Of a stretch of 53,211 nucleotides of DNA, positions 26,114-33,966 are shown piece by piece. The translations under genes and the position numbers were made by a program. The stretch spans positions 1-53,211 of the forward strand of contig CAYPNT010000013.1 in NCBI GenBank assembly GCA_964412235.1, given 5' to 3'. This stretch comes from JAYZQT01 sp964412235 (GTDB lineage: Bacteria > Pseudomonadota > Alphaproteobacteria > MPNO01 > UBA830). The stretch's first letter is position 1. Every line of letters begins with the position of its first letter. The notes beneath the pieces are model-generated. The model did no database searches and was not told the DNA's origin. It saw only the letters and a list, made by a program, of their open reading frames with translations.

Positions 26114-26577
26114 TTCCAATATCCCCGCATTAAATCAGATGCCCAGTCGGGCTCGGTGACCGGTTCTTGTGGGTCAAACCCTTTCATGTATGGTTTTATG
26201 TCTAGCACCGGGGAACCGTCGATTGCGTCTAGACCGCTTACCTTGAGAGCTCTTCCCTCTATCCCCTTAATTTTGCACGTCGAAACCGCAAGTCGGTTAG
26301 GACGATTTTTAGCACGTTGAGCAAATATCCCCACCTTTGGCCATGACGGATTATTTCGTGGATGACGTGCACCAGTCACGATCTTTTCTAAAGCCACTTT
26401 ATGAAACTGAAAGACGACTAGTGCGTGCGAGAATTGGTCCAGTCCGGCGAGCACTGCACTATCAAACCGGTCGTCAAGAACGATTAGCGCATGTTCGTCG
26501 GCCCAACCGTCGTCTCGCATATCAGCACGGCCGCCCGATACTGTGCCAATTGGCATCAATTCGATTTTAGCGCTCAT
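26110..26577 (-). CDS. TrmO/YaeB-family SAM-dependent methyltransferase-like protein
   Basis: A 155-residue TsaA/YaeB-domain protein. The family reads MPIGTVSGGR at the N-terminus, DQFSHALVVFQFH in the middle, HPRNNPSWPKVGIFAQRAKNRPNRL near 72-96 and GLDAIDGSPVLDIKPY near 124-139, all hallmark segments. E. coli TrmO (235 residues) uses SAM to N6-methylate t6A37 of tRNA-Thr; this protein is the core domain without the C-terminal extension, similar to many short archaeal and bacterial homologues. It starts 3 bases after the YrdC-like gene and overlaps the MDR gene by ATGA. Pairing with a YrdC-like protein links two t6A-related folds, yet the operon is metabolic, so a small-molecule methyltransferase role is an alternative. 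Confidence 0.85.
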   Translation of the reverse strand: MSAKIELMPIGTVSGGRADMRDDGWADEHALIVLDDRFDSAVLAGLDQFSHALVVFQFHKVALEKIVTGARHPRNNPSWPKVGIFAQRAKNRPNRLAVSTCKIKGIEGRALKVSGLDAIDGSPVLDIKPYMKGFDPQEPVTEPDWASDLMRGYWK

Positions 26578-26580
26578 TTT

Positions 26581-27270
26581 TCAAGTTTTCTCAGGGGGTT
26601 TTGGAGGGAGAACAATACCGAAGTGTGCGGCCAGCAAGTCCTCGATCAGGTCATAACACGAACCATACCGTATGACTTCCATGGTGCTTACATTTATCAT
26701 GGTTGACGATTGTTTGTATTTATTCCAGCGCATTAGTCCGTAATCGATAACGATATCCGCCACGTCCAATATTTCGCGCTCAATGTCTTGTGCCCGAAAT
26801 TTTACACCTTTGAGTGAAACATTTGCAGATGACCCAATTGCCATTCTTTTATCGGCAAAAGCCAGTTGGGCAACCTTTTCCATCAATGGACCGGCATTGA
26901 GAAGCATGGCAAGGGTCCCGTCGTGCGTTGTTTGCATTAGGGTATCTTCCGGAAGGTTAGACAGCGCTGGATGATCCATGCGAACTTTGCCTGCTGTCCC
27001 CATCGGGAGGTCCCACTCGTCCGTGATGGCGGTAACTATGGCTCGACGTTCATCGGGTAAATCGTGCAAGGTTAAATGCATTTCCTTGCATCCACATACT
27101 GCGTTCAACTTCTCGGGTTTTCTGTTCTTCGCTTTGAAGATACGCCAGATTGCATCCGGTTCGCAGGCCACAATTACGTATCCTACATAGGTAGGTATGA
27201 CCCCAATGCCTCCATTGTGAAGCACGTCGTATACACGCTGCGCGTCGCCGTCGTAATCAAAAATAGTCAA
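26581..27270 (-). CDS. Sua5/YciO/YrdC-family protein (threonylcarbamoyl-AMP synthase-like)
   Basis: A 229-residue YrdC-fold protein. Known members make L-threonylcarbamoyl-AMP from threonine, bicarbonate and ATP for t6A tRNA modification, or act as carbamoyl-adenylate domains (HypF, TobZ). The KxR...SxN signature is kept as Lys48-Asn-Arg50 and Ser148-Ala-Asn150. The usual PT(D/E)T-type segment reads PTYVG here, so the acidic residue after PT is lost. About 40 residues beyond the YrdC core form a C-terminal tail ending LPPKPPEKT. The only start available is TTG at 27270, with GGGAGG 10 bases upstream. It is the first gene of the minus-strand array. It is probably a divergent paralogue rather than the cell's housekeeping TsaC. 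Confidence 0.8.
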   Translation of the reverse strand: MTIFDYDGDAQRVYDVLHNGGIGVIPTYVGYVIVACEPDAIWRIFKAKNRKPEKLNAVCGCKEMHLTLHDLPDERRAIVTAITDEWDLPMGTAGKVRMDHPALSNLPEDTLMQTTHDGTLAMLLNAGPLMEKVAQLAFADKRMAIGSSANVSLKGVKFRAQDIEREILDVADIVIDYGLMRWNKYKQSSTMINVSTMEVIRYGSCYDLIEDLLAAHFGIVLPPKPPEKT

Positions 27271-27378
27271 TGGGCTCTCGCCTCCCTCTTTAATTGTTGA
27301 GTATTATAAAGGGGTAGTTGCACAATGCCATCAAACCGGGGAAAACCTCCTATCTTAAATGATGATTGATTAACACTA

Positions 27379-28569
27379 ATGATAAAAAACAGTATGCGAT
27401 CTTCTAATTATCTCAGGCAGAGCCTGGAAGACCTCCCTGGGTCACTCATTCGCCACGTTGCGGAGCCAAACATGCATCGGGAGGGTTTACTTAAACTATG
27501 GTTTGGCGAACCAGACGTGCCCACACCACAATTTATAAAAGACGCCGCGACAGCCGCACTCGGTGATAATCGCGTTTTCTATGCTCAAAACCGAGGAGTG
27601 CCCCCTCTACGAGAGCAGATAGTGGAATACGCTTCGAGCCTGCATAGCCGGGCGATAGATATAGATCGTATCACCGTCACGGGTTCCGGAATGAACGCAA
27701 TTATGATGATTTCTGAAGCGCTACTGAATGCCGGTGATAATATGGTGGCAGTTGGCCCGGTTTGGCCGAATTGCAAGGAGACAGTTCGCATCATGGATGC
27801 CGAACCGCGCCAAGTTTCTTTGTCGCTGGGTGTTGACGGTCGTTGGCACCTAGACGTGGAGAAATTATTCGCTGCCTGTGATGAGCATACTCAAGCGATA
27901 TTTATAAATTCGCCGGGAAACCCAACGGGTTGGGTGATGCCCCGTGCAGAACAAAAAGCTGTACTCGAGGAATGTCGGAAGCGCGGACTGTGGCTCATAG
28001 GAGATGAAGTTTATATACGGCTTGCGTACGAAAGTGATCTTCCGTTGGGTCGGGCTCCGTCTTTTTTGGACATCTCTGAACCAGAAGACCGCGTTATCGT
28101 AATTAATTCCTTTTCAAAATCATGGTCGATGACGGGTTGGCGGCTGGGGTGGATCACGCATCCAGCGGACACTGGTGAAGCCTTCGAAAAATTAGTCGAG
28201 TACAATATTGCTAATCCTACCACTTTTGTGCAGTACGCAGGAATTACTGCAATTAGAGATGGTGAGAAATTTATTTTCGAGACGCTGGAGCGTTATCGAC
28301 GAAATCGAGACATTGTCGTGCAGCGCCTGGGGGCGATGAAGAGAGTAACTTTGTCGCGGCCCGAAGGAGCCTTTTACGCATTTTTTGCGGTTGATGGCAT
28401 GAACAACTCAGTTTCTTTTGCTCAAGAATTAATTGACCAAGTCGGCGTCGGGCTGGCTCCGGGTTTGGCGTTTGGTGAGGATGGAGAGGGCTGGATGCGT
28501 TTGTGTTTTGCAGCCGATACTGAGACGCTGTCTTCGGCTATGGATAGACTTGAACCTATACTGGGTTAG
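27379..28569 (+). CDS. PLP-dependent aminotransferase (class I/II)
   Basis: Fold-type I aminotransferase of the aspartate aminotransferase family, 396 residues. The Schiff-base Lys is Lys247 in NSFSKSWSMTGWRLGW. The cofactor pocket has the YAQNRGVPPLRE region (N-terminal arm), the SPGNPTG turn near 179-185 (Asn contacts PLP) and GDEVYIRL near 215 (Asp to the pyridine N). The carboxylate-binding Arg is expected near the C-terminus (WMRLCFA). An internal ATG 15 bases on is an alternative start. It diverges from the YrdC-like operon across a 108-base gap. Its stop abuts the stop of the convergent isochorismatase-like gene with no spacer. Likely role: interconverting an amino acid and a 2-oxo acid used by the opine dehydrogenase-like enzyme. 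Confidence 0.92.
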   Translation: MIKNSMRSSNYLRQSLEDLPGSLIRHVAEPNMHREGLLKLWFGEPDVPTPQFIKDAATAALGDNRVFYAQNRGVPPLREQIVEYASSLHSRAIDIDRITVTGSGMNAIMMISEALLNAGDNMVAVGPVWPNCKETVRIMDAEPRQVSLSLGVDGRWHLDVEKLFAACDEHTQAIFINSPGNPTGWVMPRAEQKAVLEECRKRGLWLIGDEVYIRLAYESDLPLGRAPSFLDISEPEDRVIVINSFSKSWSMTGWRLGWITHPADTGEAFEKLVEYNIANPTTFVQYAGITAIRDGEKFIFETLERYRRNRDIVVQRLGAMKRVTLSRPEGAFYAFFAVDGMNNSVSFAQELIDQVGVGLAPGLAFGEDGEGWMRLCFAADTETLSSAMDRLEPILG

Positions 28570-29172
28570 TTAACCGCCAAGAGCTGATATCGTCTCGACA
28601 CACGTCCTCACCTCGGTAATGGATTTCAAGGAAGCTATGCTTGCGGCATGAGCTTCTTCTGTAAATGCGGCGCAGCCGTCAGATAAAACGACAGTTTCGA
28701 AGTCCCGGACGTGTGCATCGCGTACCGTTGAAGCGACCCCCCCATTTGTAACAATTCCTGAAAAAATAAGTGTGCTTATTTCAGCTCGGTTTAAAAGCCA
28801 TTCCAATCGTGTCTGATAGAAGGCGGAATAAGCTACCTTTTCTACCGAAAGGTCAGCGGGCTTGAGCTCGTCTATAAGTGCGTGGCCCCAGGATCCGCGC
28901 TGAAAATCACTGTGGCCGAGGAACGGGCGCAGCTTTTTGAGGTCCGCCGATATAAAGGGGTCGCCATCTTTTCCGGACACAAGGGTAAAGTGCGTCGAAA
29001 TAATCCAGCCACCTACTGATCTTATTAAATCAGCTAGGGGTTTTATCCGTTTGGGCAGGGCGGAAATAGCGTCTGATCGCTGTCCAGCGCGGCCATAGGC
29101 TCCATCGGAATGAACAAAATCATTTTGAAGGTCTACTAGGACGAGCGCAGTTTTGTTTACACTTAACTCCAT
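28570..29172 (-). CDS. Isochorismatase-like hydrolase with Gly at the catalytic Cys position
   Basis: A 200-residue isochorismatase-fold protein from the ATG at 29172 (an in-frame TTG precedes it). Asp14 in LVLVDLQNDF and Lys112 in VEKVAYSAF are conserved, but the nucleophile position in TN-x-C-V reads TNGGV, so Gly145 replaces Cys. Amidohydrolase members (nicotinamidase, N-carbamoylsarcosine amidase) need that Cys, whereas true isochorismatases such as PhzD and EntB have Gly there, so vinyl-ether hydrolysis rather than amide hydrolysis is favoured; loss of activity is also possible. It lies 37 bases after the MFS gene on the same strand, suggesting a transporter-hydrolase pair. Confidence 0.88.
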   Translation of the reverse strand: MELSVNKTALVLVDLQNDFVHSDGAYGRAGQRSDAISALPKRIKPLADLIRSVGGWIISTHFTLVSGKDGDPFISADLKKLRPFLGHSDFQRGSWGHALIDELKPADLSVEKVAYSAFYQTRLEWLLNRAEISTLIFSGIVTNGGVASTVRDAHVRDFETVVLSDGCAAFTEEAHAASIASLKSITEVRTCVETISALGG

Positions 29173-29209
29173 CAATCAGTTCTACGTCATTACCGCAAAA
29201 AGATAAAAT

Positions 29210-30472
29210 TCACGCTGGAGACACTGCTGGACTAATCGGCCTCGTTTTTGTCATTAGAATACCTACGATCACCAGGTTAGTGGCGTTGGCTGCAACACCT
29301 ATAAGAAATGGCAGCGTATAACTGCCCGTCACATCAAAAAGGTTGCCGCCCATCCAACTACCAAAGCCCATAGCGCATGCACCAAATAAGAACACGATTC
29401 CTGTTCGTCTTCCTGCTTCTTCCGGCGGCATGTATTCCCGTACGATAACCGCATAGACGGGAAATATTCCACCGTATCCAAGGCCAAAGCCAATGCCCAC
29501 AACGTAGAGTAGCAGTGTTGTATCCGCCATTGTTAGAAGTCCAAGCATCGCCGCCTGCAAAGCGGAAAAACAAAATAAGGCCATCAGACCGCCATACCGG
29601 TCTGACAATAACCCGACGATTAAGACCCTGCTCGTGAAAGCTGCCATAAGTGTCACAGACAAAACGGTTACCGCGTCGGTGAGAGCAAGTCCGCGGTCCG
29701 TTGCGTGTGCTACCAGGTGCGCAAGTGGTAAGCCCATAGAAACACAGCAGCCAAGAATTGCAGCACAAAGTGCCAATTGAAACTGGAAATGACTTAAATT
29801 AGTTTGGCTTTTTCTTGCCCGTTGGGCGTTTGCACCTTTTTTGCCGGCGAGGTCGAGGTCTTCTGCATCTTGAAGAGTTTTGATCGACGGTGGTTTTCGA
29901 ACAAACACAAGACAGAGGGGCAACATGATGCACCCGGCAATAATGCTAAAGCCGATAAATCCATTTCTCCAGCCAATCTCGGTTACAGCTATTCCAAAAA
30001 TAGGAGGCCACACGATACCCGAGAGGCTCTGGCCGCTTGCAACAATTCCGACCGCCATGCCGCGTCGGCGCTCGTACCATTTCGCTATATTGGCCATCAA
30101 AGGCGCGTAAAGACTGCCCTGCGCCAGAAAACCAAAAAGTACTAGGTAGATTGCGTATAACTGCCATTGTGTTTCTACCATAGTGGTAAGAATTGCACCT
30201 AAAACAACGGCAAAAGAAGCGATTAAAGGCAGCACAAATGAACCAACCTTGTCGAGGAGATATCCCATCAGAATGCCTCCAAGACCTCCTCCGATAAATT
30301 GAAGGGAGAATGCGAGGGACGGCACTTCGCGGGGCCACCCAAATTCCGCGGCAAGGTCTTTCAACGTGACAGTAATGAGAAATAAGCTTCCCGAACCAAC
30401 GAACGTCAATGTCAGGGAACTCGCTAAAACAAAAAAGCGAAACCGAAGGATGCTGCTCACGAGGTTAGACAT
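29210..30472 (-). CDS. Major facilitator superfamily transporter
   Basis: A 420-residue inner-membrane transporter with about 12 hydrophobic segments in two halves separated by a charged central loop (about 195-225: KTLQDAEDLDLAGKKGANAQRARK). The loop between TM2 and TM3 has GYLLDKVG, the MFS motif A region, and WYERRRGMAVGIVASGQSLSG precedes TM5. The pattern resembles the monocarboxylate/oxalate-formate subgroup, so an organic acid is a reasonable cargo. It is the only transporter recognised in the window. The isochorismatase-like gene follows after 37 bases. The 135 bases upstream, toward the YgiC-like gene, show no clear terminator. Confidence 0.93.
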   Translation of the reverse strand: MSNLVSSILRFRFFVLASSLTLTFVGSGSLFLITVTLKDLAAEFGWPREVPSLAFSLQFIGGGLGGILMGYLLDKVGSFVLPLIASFAVVLGAILTTMVETQWQLYAIYLVLFGFLAQGSLYAPLMANIAKWYERRRGMAVGIVASGQSLSGIVWPPIFGIAVTEIGWRNGFIGFSIIAGCIMLPLCLVFVRKPPSIKTLQDAEDLDLAGKKGANAQRARKSQTNLSHFQFQLALCAAILGCCVSMGLPLAHLVAHATDRGLALTDAVTVLSVTLMAAFTSRVLIVGLLSDRYGGLMALFCFSALQAAMLGLLTMADTTLLLYVVGIGFGLGYGGIFPVYAVIVREYMPPEEAGRRTGIVFLFGACAMGFGSWMGGNLFDVTGSYTLPFLIGVAANATNLVIVGILMTKTRPISPAVSPA

Positions 30473-30607
30473 TGGCGATCTATAACGGTTAACGCACTAA
30501 TCCGATAGATAGGCTGTCTAAAAACACCATAAAATTCACTGTTATTCCCTTATCTCACAGATTACTGACAAATGTTTTAGGCAAGGAAAATGGTGGCAGC
30601 GTTAAAG

Positions 30608-31768
30608 TTAATCCAAAATGATATGCGGGATGAACCGCGCGTCATCGGCGGTTACCAGCGTCTTATCCTCTCGAATGCAGATCCCGGTTGGTTGGCTCGC
30701 AACCAACCAAGACCCCACCATGGGGTAGTTACCGTCAAAATCGGGGAGGGGATGGAGTGCTTGTATGATGTGTCCTTCCGCACCGTATTCCCCTCCGACG
30801 CGCATTGTACACGTATTTTTTTCATAAATTTCTATATTTGCGCCCTCGCGAGAGAGTAGAGGTTTGCGAACGTAAGTGCCGTCAAGTGTTTTTGAGGAGG
30901 GGTCACTTTCGAAATACGCGGGTAGAAGATTAGGGTGGCCCTCAAACATCTCCCATAGAAGTGGGAGTAGTCCCTTATTAGAAAGGATGGCTTTCCAACC
31001 CGGTTCGATAAACTTGATGCCACATTTTGAGACGTGTTTTCCAAAGTCCTCAGCCATTATCCATTCCCACGGATAAAGCTTAAATAGATCGCTAATAAAT
31101 GTGTCTTGTAAGTCCGTGAAACGTCCCTGGGCATCTATACCAATATCTTCCATATAGATTAGCCGTGTTTCCAGCCCAGCTTGCCGGGCGCAGTCCGCGA
31201 GATACTCGATTGTTCCTTCATCCTCATCTGAATCTTTACAACACGCGAAATGCAACGTTCCAGGGATCTGCATCTCAGGGAACGCCGACGTTAACGCTTC
31301 GTGAATAGAATTAAACTGATCACTAGCTTCGGGTACTATTCCGCGCTCAATTGCTTCTTCCAACCAAACCCACTGGAAAATTGAAGATTCGTACAAGGAG
31401 GTTGGGGTATCCGCATTGTACTCTAACAGCTTGGCTGGGCCCTTACCATCATAGGAAAAATCCAGTCGACCATAGAGGTTTCTTTCTTGATTGCGCCAAC
31501 TATCGGTCACGTACTCCCAGAAGGCTTCAGGAATGCCGAGACGATGGAGGACAGCCTCATCGTTTGTGGCACGATCGACCACTTCAAAACATAATTTTTC
31601 GATTTCTTCTGTGGGATCTTCAATATCATTTTCAATTTGTTTTAGAGAAAATTGATAACACGCTGTTTCATCCCAGTAAGTATCATTCTCGGGACTATGG
31701 AACCGAAACCCATGGGCTTCTGCTGTCGCCTGCCAATCTTCTCGGGGTTTAACGGTGATGCGTTGCAT
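30608..31768 (-). CDS. ygiC: YgiC-like ATP-grasp protein (glutathionylspermidine synthase family)
   Basis: A 386-residue protein of the GSP_synth family, the synthetase half of glutathionylspermidine synthase/amidase. Recognisable parts are the N-terminal WDETACYQFSLKQIE (about 33-47), SYDGKGPAKLLEYNADTPTSL near 108-128, WEWIMAEDFGKHVSKC near 234 and the ATP-grasp region YVRKPLLSREGANI near 311. The amidase domain of E. coli Gsp is absent, as in E. coli YgiC and YjfC, whose exact ligation reaction is unknown. It follows the YgiB-like gene by 21 bases, recreating the enterobacterial ygiBC pair. Confidence 0.9.
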   Translation of the reverse strand: MQRITVKPREDWQATAEAHGFRFHSPENDTYWDETACYQFSLKQIENDIEDPTEEIEKLCFEVVDRATNDEAVLHRLGIPEAFWEYVTDSWRNQERNLYGRLDFSYDGKGPAKLLEYNADTPTSLYESSIFQWVWLEEAIERGIVPEASDQFNSIHEALTSAFPEMQIPGTLHFACCKDSDEDEGTIEYLADCARQAGLETRLIYMEDIGIDAQGRFTDLQDTFISDLFKLYPWEWIMAEDFGKHVSKCGIKFIEPGWKAILSNKGLLPLLWEMFEGHPNLLPAYFESDPSSKTLDGTYVRKPLLSREGANIEIYEKNTCTMRVGGEYGAEGHIIQALHPLPDFDGNYPMVGSWLVASQPTGICIREDKTLVTADDARFIPHIILD

Positions 31769-31789
31769 CGCTGTAACGGCTGTGTTTCT

Positions 31790-32326
31790 TTAACCGCCGA
31801 ATGATCGCCGTCCAGTGCTGCGTGCTCTCGCGCCAAAACCACCGCGTGAAACTGTCCGCGTTTTAACCGAAGGGGTTTTCGTGGCGCTTTTTGCCACTTT
31901 TGTGCGACCGATAGTCGAACCTATTTTTCGATTGTCTGCGGTGCGGAAGTTTGAGCGATCATCACGCGAGCGATAAAGGGGCTGACTGCGGTGCCCACCC
32001 CCAAGAACGCTGCCCATCATGTATCCTGCCATGAGAGGCATAAACACACTGCCGCCGGTACTTGTCCTATGCGGCGCTACTTCGCATTGCTTTGCACCAA
32101 AATCGTTTTCGCAGTCGGTGCGAGACGTATATTTAGGTGATGCGTTAATATGTACTTTTTTAGCAGATTCAAAATTTGAAATACATTCTTGCTCTGTGAA
32201 ACCGAGACCTTTGCATTGGCTTATTGATTCAAACATAGCGGTGTCAACTTTTGACTCCTCACAGGCGGCAACGAGCAGGAGCCCAGTTCCCATGGCGACA
32301 AGTTTTACAGACCGTGAACGTTTCAT
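31790..32326 (-). CDS. ygiB: YgiB-like lipoprotein (DUF1190 family)
   Basis: A 178-residue secreted lipoprotein of the YgiB/DUF1190 family. The N-terminus has a basic stretch, a hydrophobic core and a lipobox LVAAC with the lipidated Cys at about 22. The central domain carries the conserved CKGLGFTEQEC and DCENDFGAKQCE segments, then GSVFMPLMAGYMMGSVLGG. The C-terminal ~60 residues are very basic and rich in Ser/Arg/Gly (ending RRSFGG), probably disordered. Partner of YgiC: in enterobacteria the two genes form an operon of unknown envelope function. GAAGG lies just before the ATG. The upstream 74 bases separate it from the MarR gene. Confidence 0.9.
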   Translation of the reverse strand: MKRSRSVKLVAMGTGLLLVAACEESKVDTAMFESISQCKGLGFTEQECISNFESAKKVHINASPKYTSRTDCENDFGAKQCEVAPHRTSTGGSVFMPLMAGYMMGSVLGGGHRSQPLYRSRDDRSNFRTADNRKIGSTIGRTKVAKSATKTPSVKTRTVSRGGFGARARSTGRRSFGG

Positions 32327-32400
32327 ATTGCCTTCATCTATTTATTTAAGAACGTATTGTGGCTTCCCAAGCTTCAAGCCTAATTCTTAACTCACCATTA

Positions 32401-32856
32401 TTATCCTGCAAGCCGCTCATCTGCAACATCCCCGGCAGTGACAATGCCACTATACAACTTTACCAGCAGTTGACGCAGCGTGGCTAACTCCGCTTCGGTA
32501 AACTCTTGAGTAGCGTTGTCTTCTATCGAAGTCGCAGATGGGAGTATTTTTTTCGTTAGAGCTGTGCCGGTCTCAGTCAGTTTGATGGTCACCGAACGGG
32601 CGTCATCATAACCGCGACGGCGTTCCACAAGCCCACGATTCGCCATTCGGCTTATCAAACGTGACAAGGTTGACATATTTATACTCGTTAGTTTTGAGAG
32701 ACTACCCACGGCCTGTTCGCCTCGTTGATAGAGGACAATGAGAACTCGCCAGTCCTGGACACCCACGCCTTGGGAGGTCAGGGCCGGTGAAAGTTCCCTA
32801 ACAAAGCGTTGCCCCAACCGATTGACTAAATAGGGAAGGTAAGTAGCAAGGTCCAC
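32401..32856 (-). CDS. MarR-family transcriptional regulator
   Basis: A 151-residue winged-helix regulator of the MarR family, normally a homodimer that releases DNA on binding a phenolic or similar ligand. The core reads ALTSQGVGVQDWRVLIVLYQRGE (helices 1-2), INMSTLSRLISRMANRGLVERRR (recognition helix, about 59-81) and DARSVTIKLTETG (wing, about 84-96). The start is GTG at 32856, with GGAG 9 bases upstream lying in the end of the monooxygenase gene 7 bases away, so the two are coupled. It is the only clear transcription factor in the window. The likely target is the divergent promoter region at 33.95-34.2 kb, which contains TTGTAA repeats. Confidence 0.93.
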   Translation of the reverse strand: MDLATYLPYLVNRLGQRFVRELSPALTSQGVGVQDWRVLIVLYQRGEQAVGSLSKLTSINMSTLSRLISRMANRGLVERRRGYDDARSVTIKLTETGTALTKKILPSATSIEDNATQEFTEAELATLRQLLVKLYSGIVTAGDVADERLAG

Positions 32857-32862
32857 CGCATA

Positions 32863-33939
32863 TTACTCCGCGGCAAGTTGATAGTTTTCAAAGTTCGGCG
32901 CTATCTCCGCCATGAATTTGTGCATTTGATCTTTGACCATGCTGTGTGGTTTGTTGCCCACATTAAAATACAGGATCACCTCCTCTACACCCGCTGCTTC
33001 AACTTCTTTCAGTTTCTCTGTTATCTGCGCTGAATTACCGATCAGAACTGAATTTGAAGACAACTTATCCTTTTCCATGTTTCTTAAAATCTCATTAATT
33101 TTGAGAAAATAATGCATTGTTGGGGGCATCGTTTCAGGGTCATCGGGAAACGCTCTAAGAACGCAGTATTTGAAGTAGTCCATCATAGCTTGCCGGCCAG
33201 TATCGTCCTCTTTTGGAGTGTCTGCGATATGAATGAAATAACTGCACATTGCTCGGCCAGGTTTGTTGCCCTCTTTACTGCAATTTTCTCTATAACTGTC
33301 GACTGCAGCGGCAAGGCTGCCGTACACCATCGCAGCTGCGAATGGAGCGTAAATGATATTATGGCCCCTGCGGGCAGCCATCTTTGAGGAAGTCTCAGAA
33401 AAGGACGCAATATAGAACGGGATAGGTTTTTGTATCGGCTTTGGCGTTATGGACATTTCATCGATATTAAAATACTTACCGTGATGTGACCAAAACCCTT
33501 CCTCGTTCCACGCCTTCCACAGTACATCGATACCTTCTTCAAACATTTCCGCCGATTGCATAAAGTCGGCGCCAAAGGGAGCGTATTCCTCCTGGTCATA
33601 ACCACGACCGGTTGCAAAATCGACACGCCCGCCTGACAGGAGATCAATGGTAGCCCATGCTTCGGCGACGTGTATTGGATGATGGAGGGGCAACACATTT
33701 ACGGCTGGAGCAAAGCGGATGTTCTCCGTCTCAGGTATTATGCTTGCGAGTAGGATATCTGGCCGGGAGTTCACGCCGAGGCGGTCAAAATGGTGTTCGC
33801 CTATCCAAGCCGAATGATAACCAAGTTTATCCGCTAAAATAGCTTGCTCTCTTATCTCAAGAACAAAATCACTGGCGGTGCGTGGGTTGTCCGGATAGTA
33901 GTTGTCGGACAGGGTAAAGTACCCAAAATCAATAGCCAT
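32863..33939 (-). CDS. LLM-class flavin-dependent oxidoreductase (luciferase-like monooxygenase)
   Basis: A 358-residue bacterial-luciferase-fold TIM-barrel flavoprotein. The signature segments are GYHSAWIGEHHFDRLG near 38-53, NVLPLHHPIHVAEAWATIDLLSGGRVDFATGRGYDQEEY near 81-119, and IPFYIASFSETSSKMAARRGH near 173. Such enzymes use reduced flavin from a separate reductase to insert oxygen into aldehydes, heterocycles or C-S/C-N bonds; no reductase is adjacent. The MarR regulator follows within 7 bases. The gene diverges from the acyl-CoA synthetase across a 256-base region holding repeats, so monooxygenase and synthetase may respond to the same inducer. Confidence 0.92.
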   Translation of the reverse strand: MAIDFGYFTLSDNYYPDNPRTASDFVLEIREQAILADKLGYHSAWIGEHHFDRLGVNSRPDILLASIIPETENIRFAPAVNVLPLHHPIHVAEAWATIDLLSGGRVDFATGRGYDQEEYAPFGADFMQSAEMFEEGIDVLWKAWNEEGFWSHHGKYFNIDEMSITPKPIQKPIPFYIASFSETSSKMAARRGHNIIYAPFAAAMVYGSLAAAVDSYRENCSKEGNKPGRAMCSYFIHIADTPKEDDTGRQAMMDYFKYCVLRAFPDDPETMPPTMHYFLKINEILRNMEKDKLSSNSVLIGNSAQITEKLKEVEAAGVEEVILYFNVGNKPHSMVKDQMHKFMAEIAPNFENYQLAAE

Positions 33940-33966
33940 ATATGGTTTCCAGTATCAGTTGGAGTT

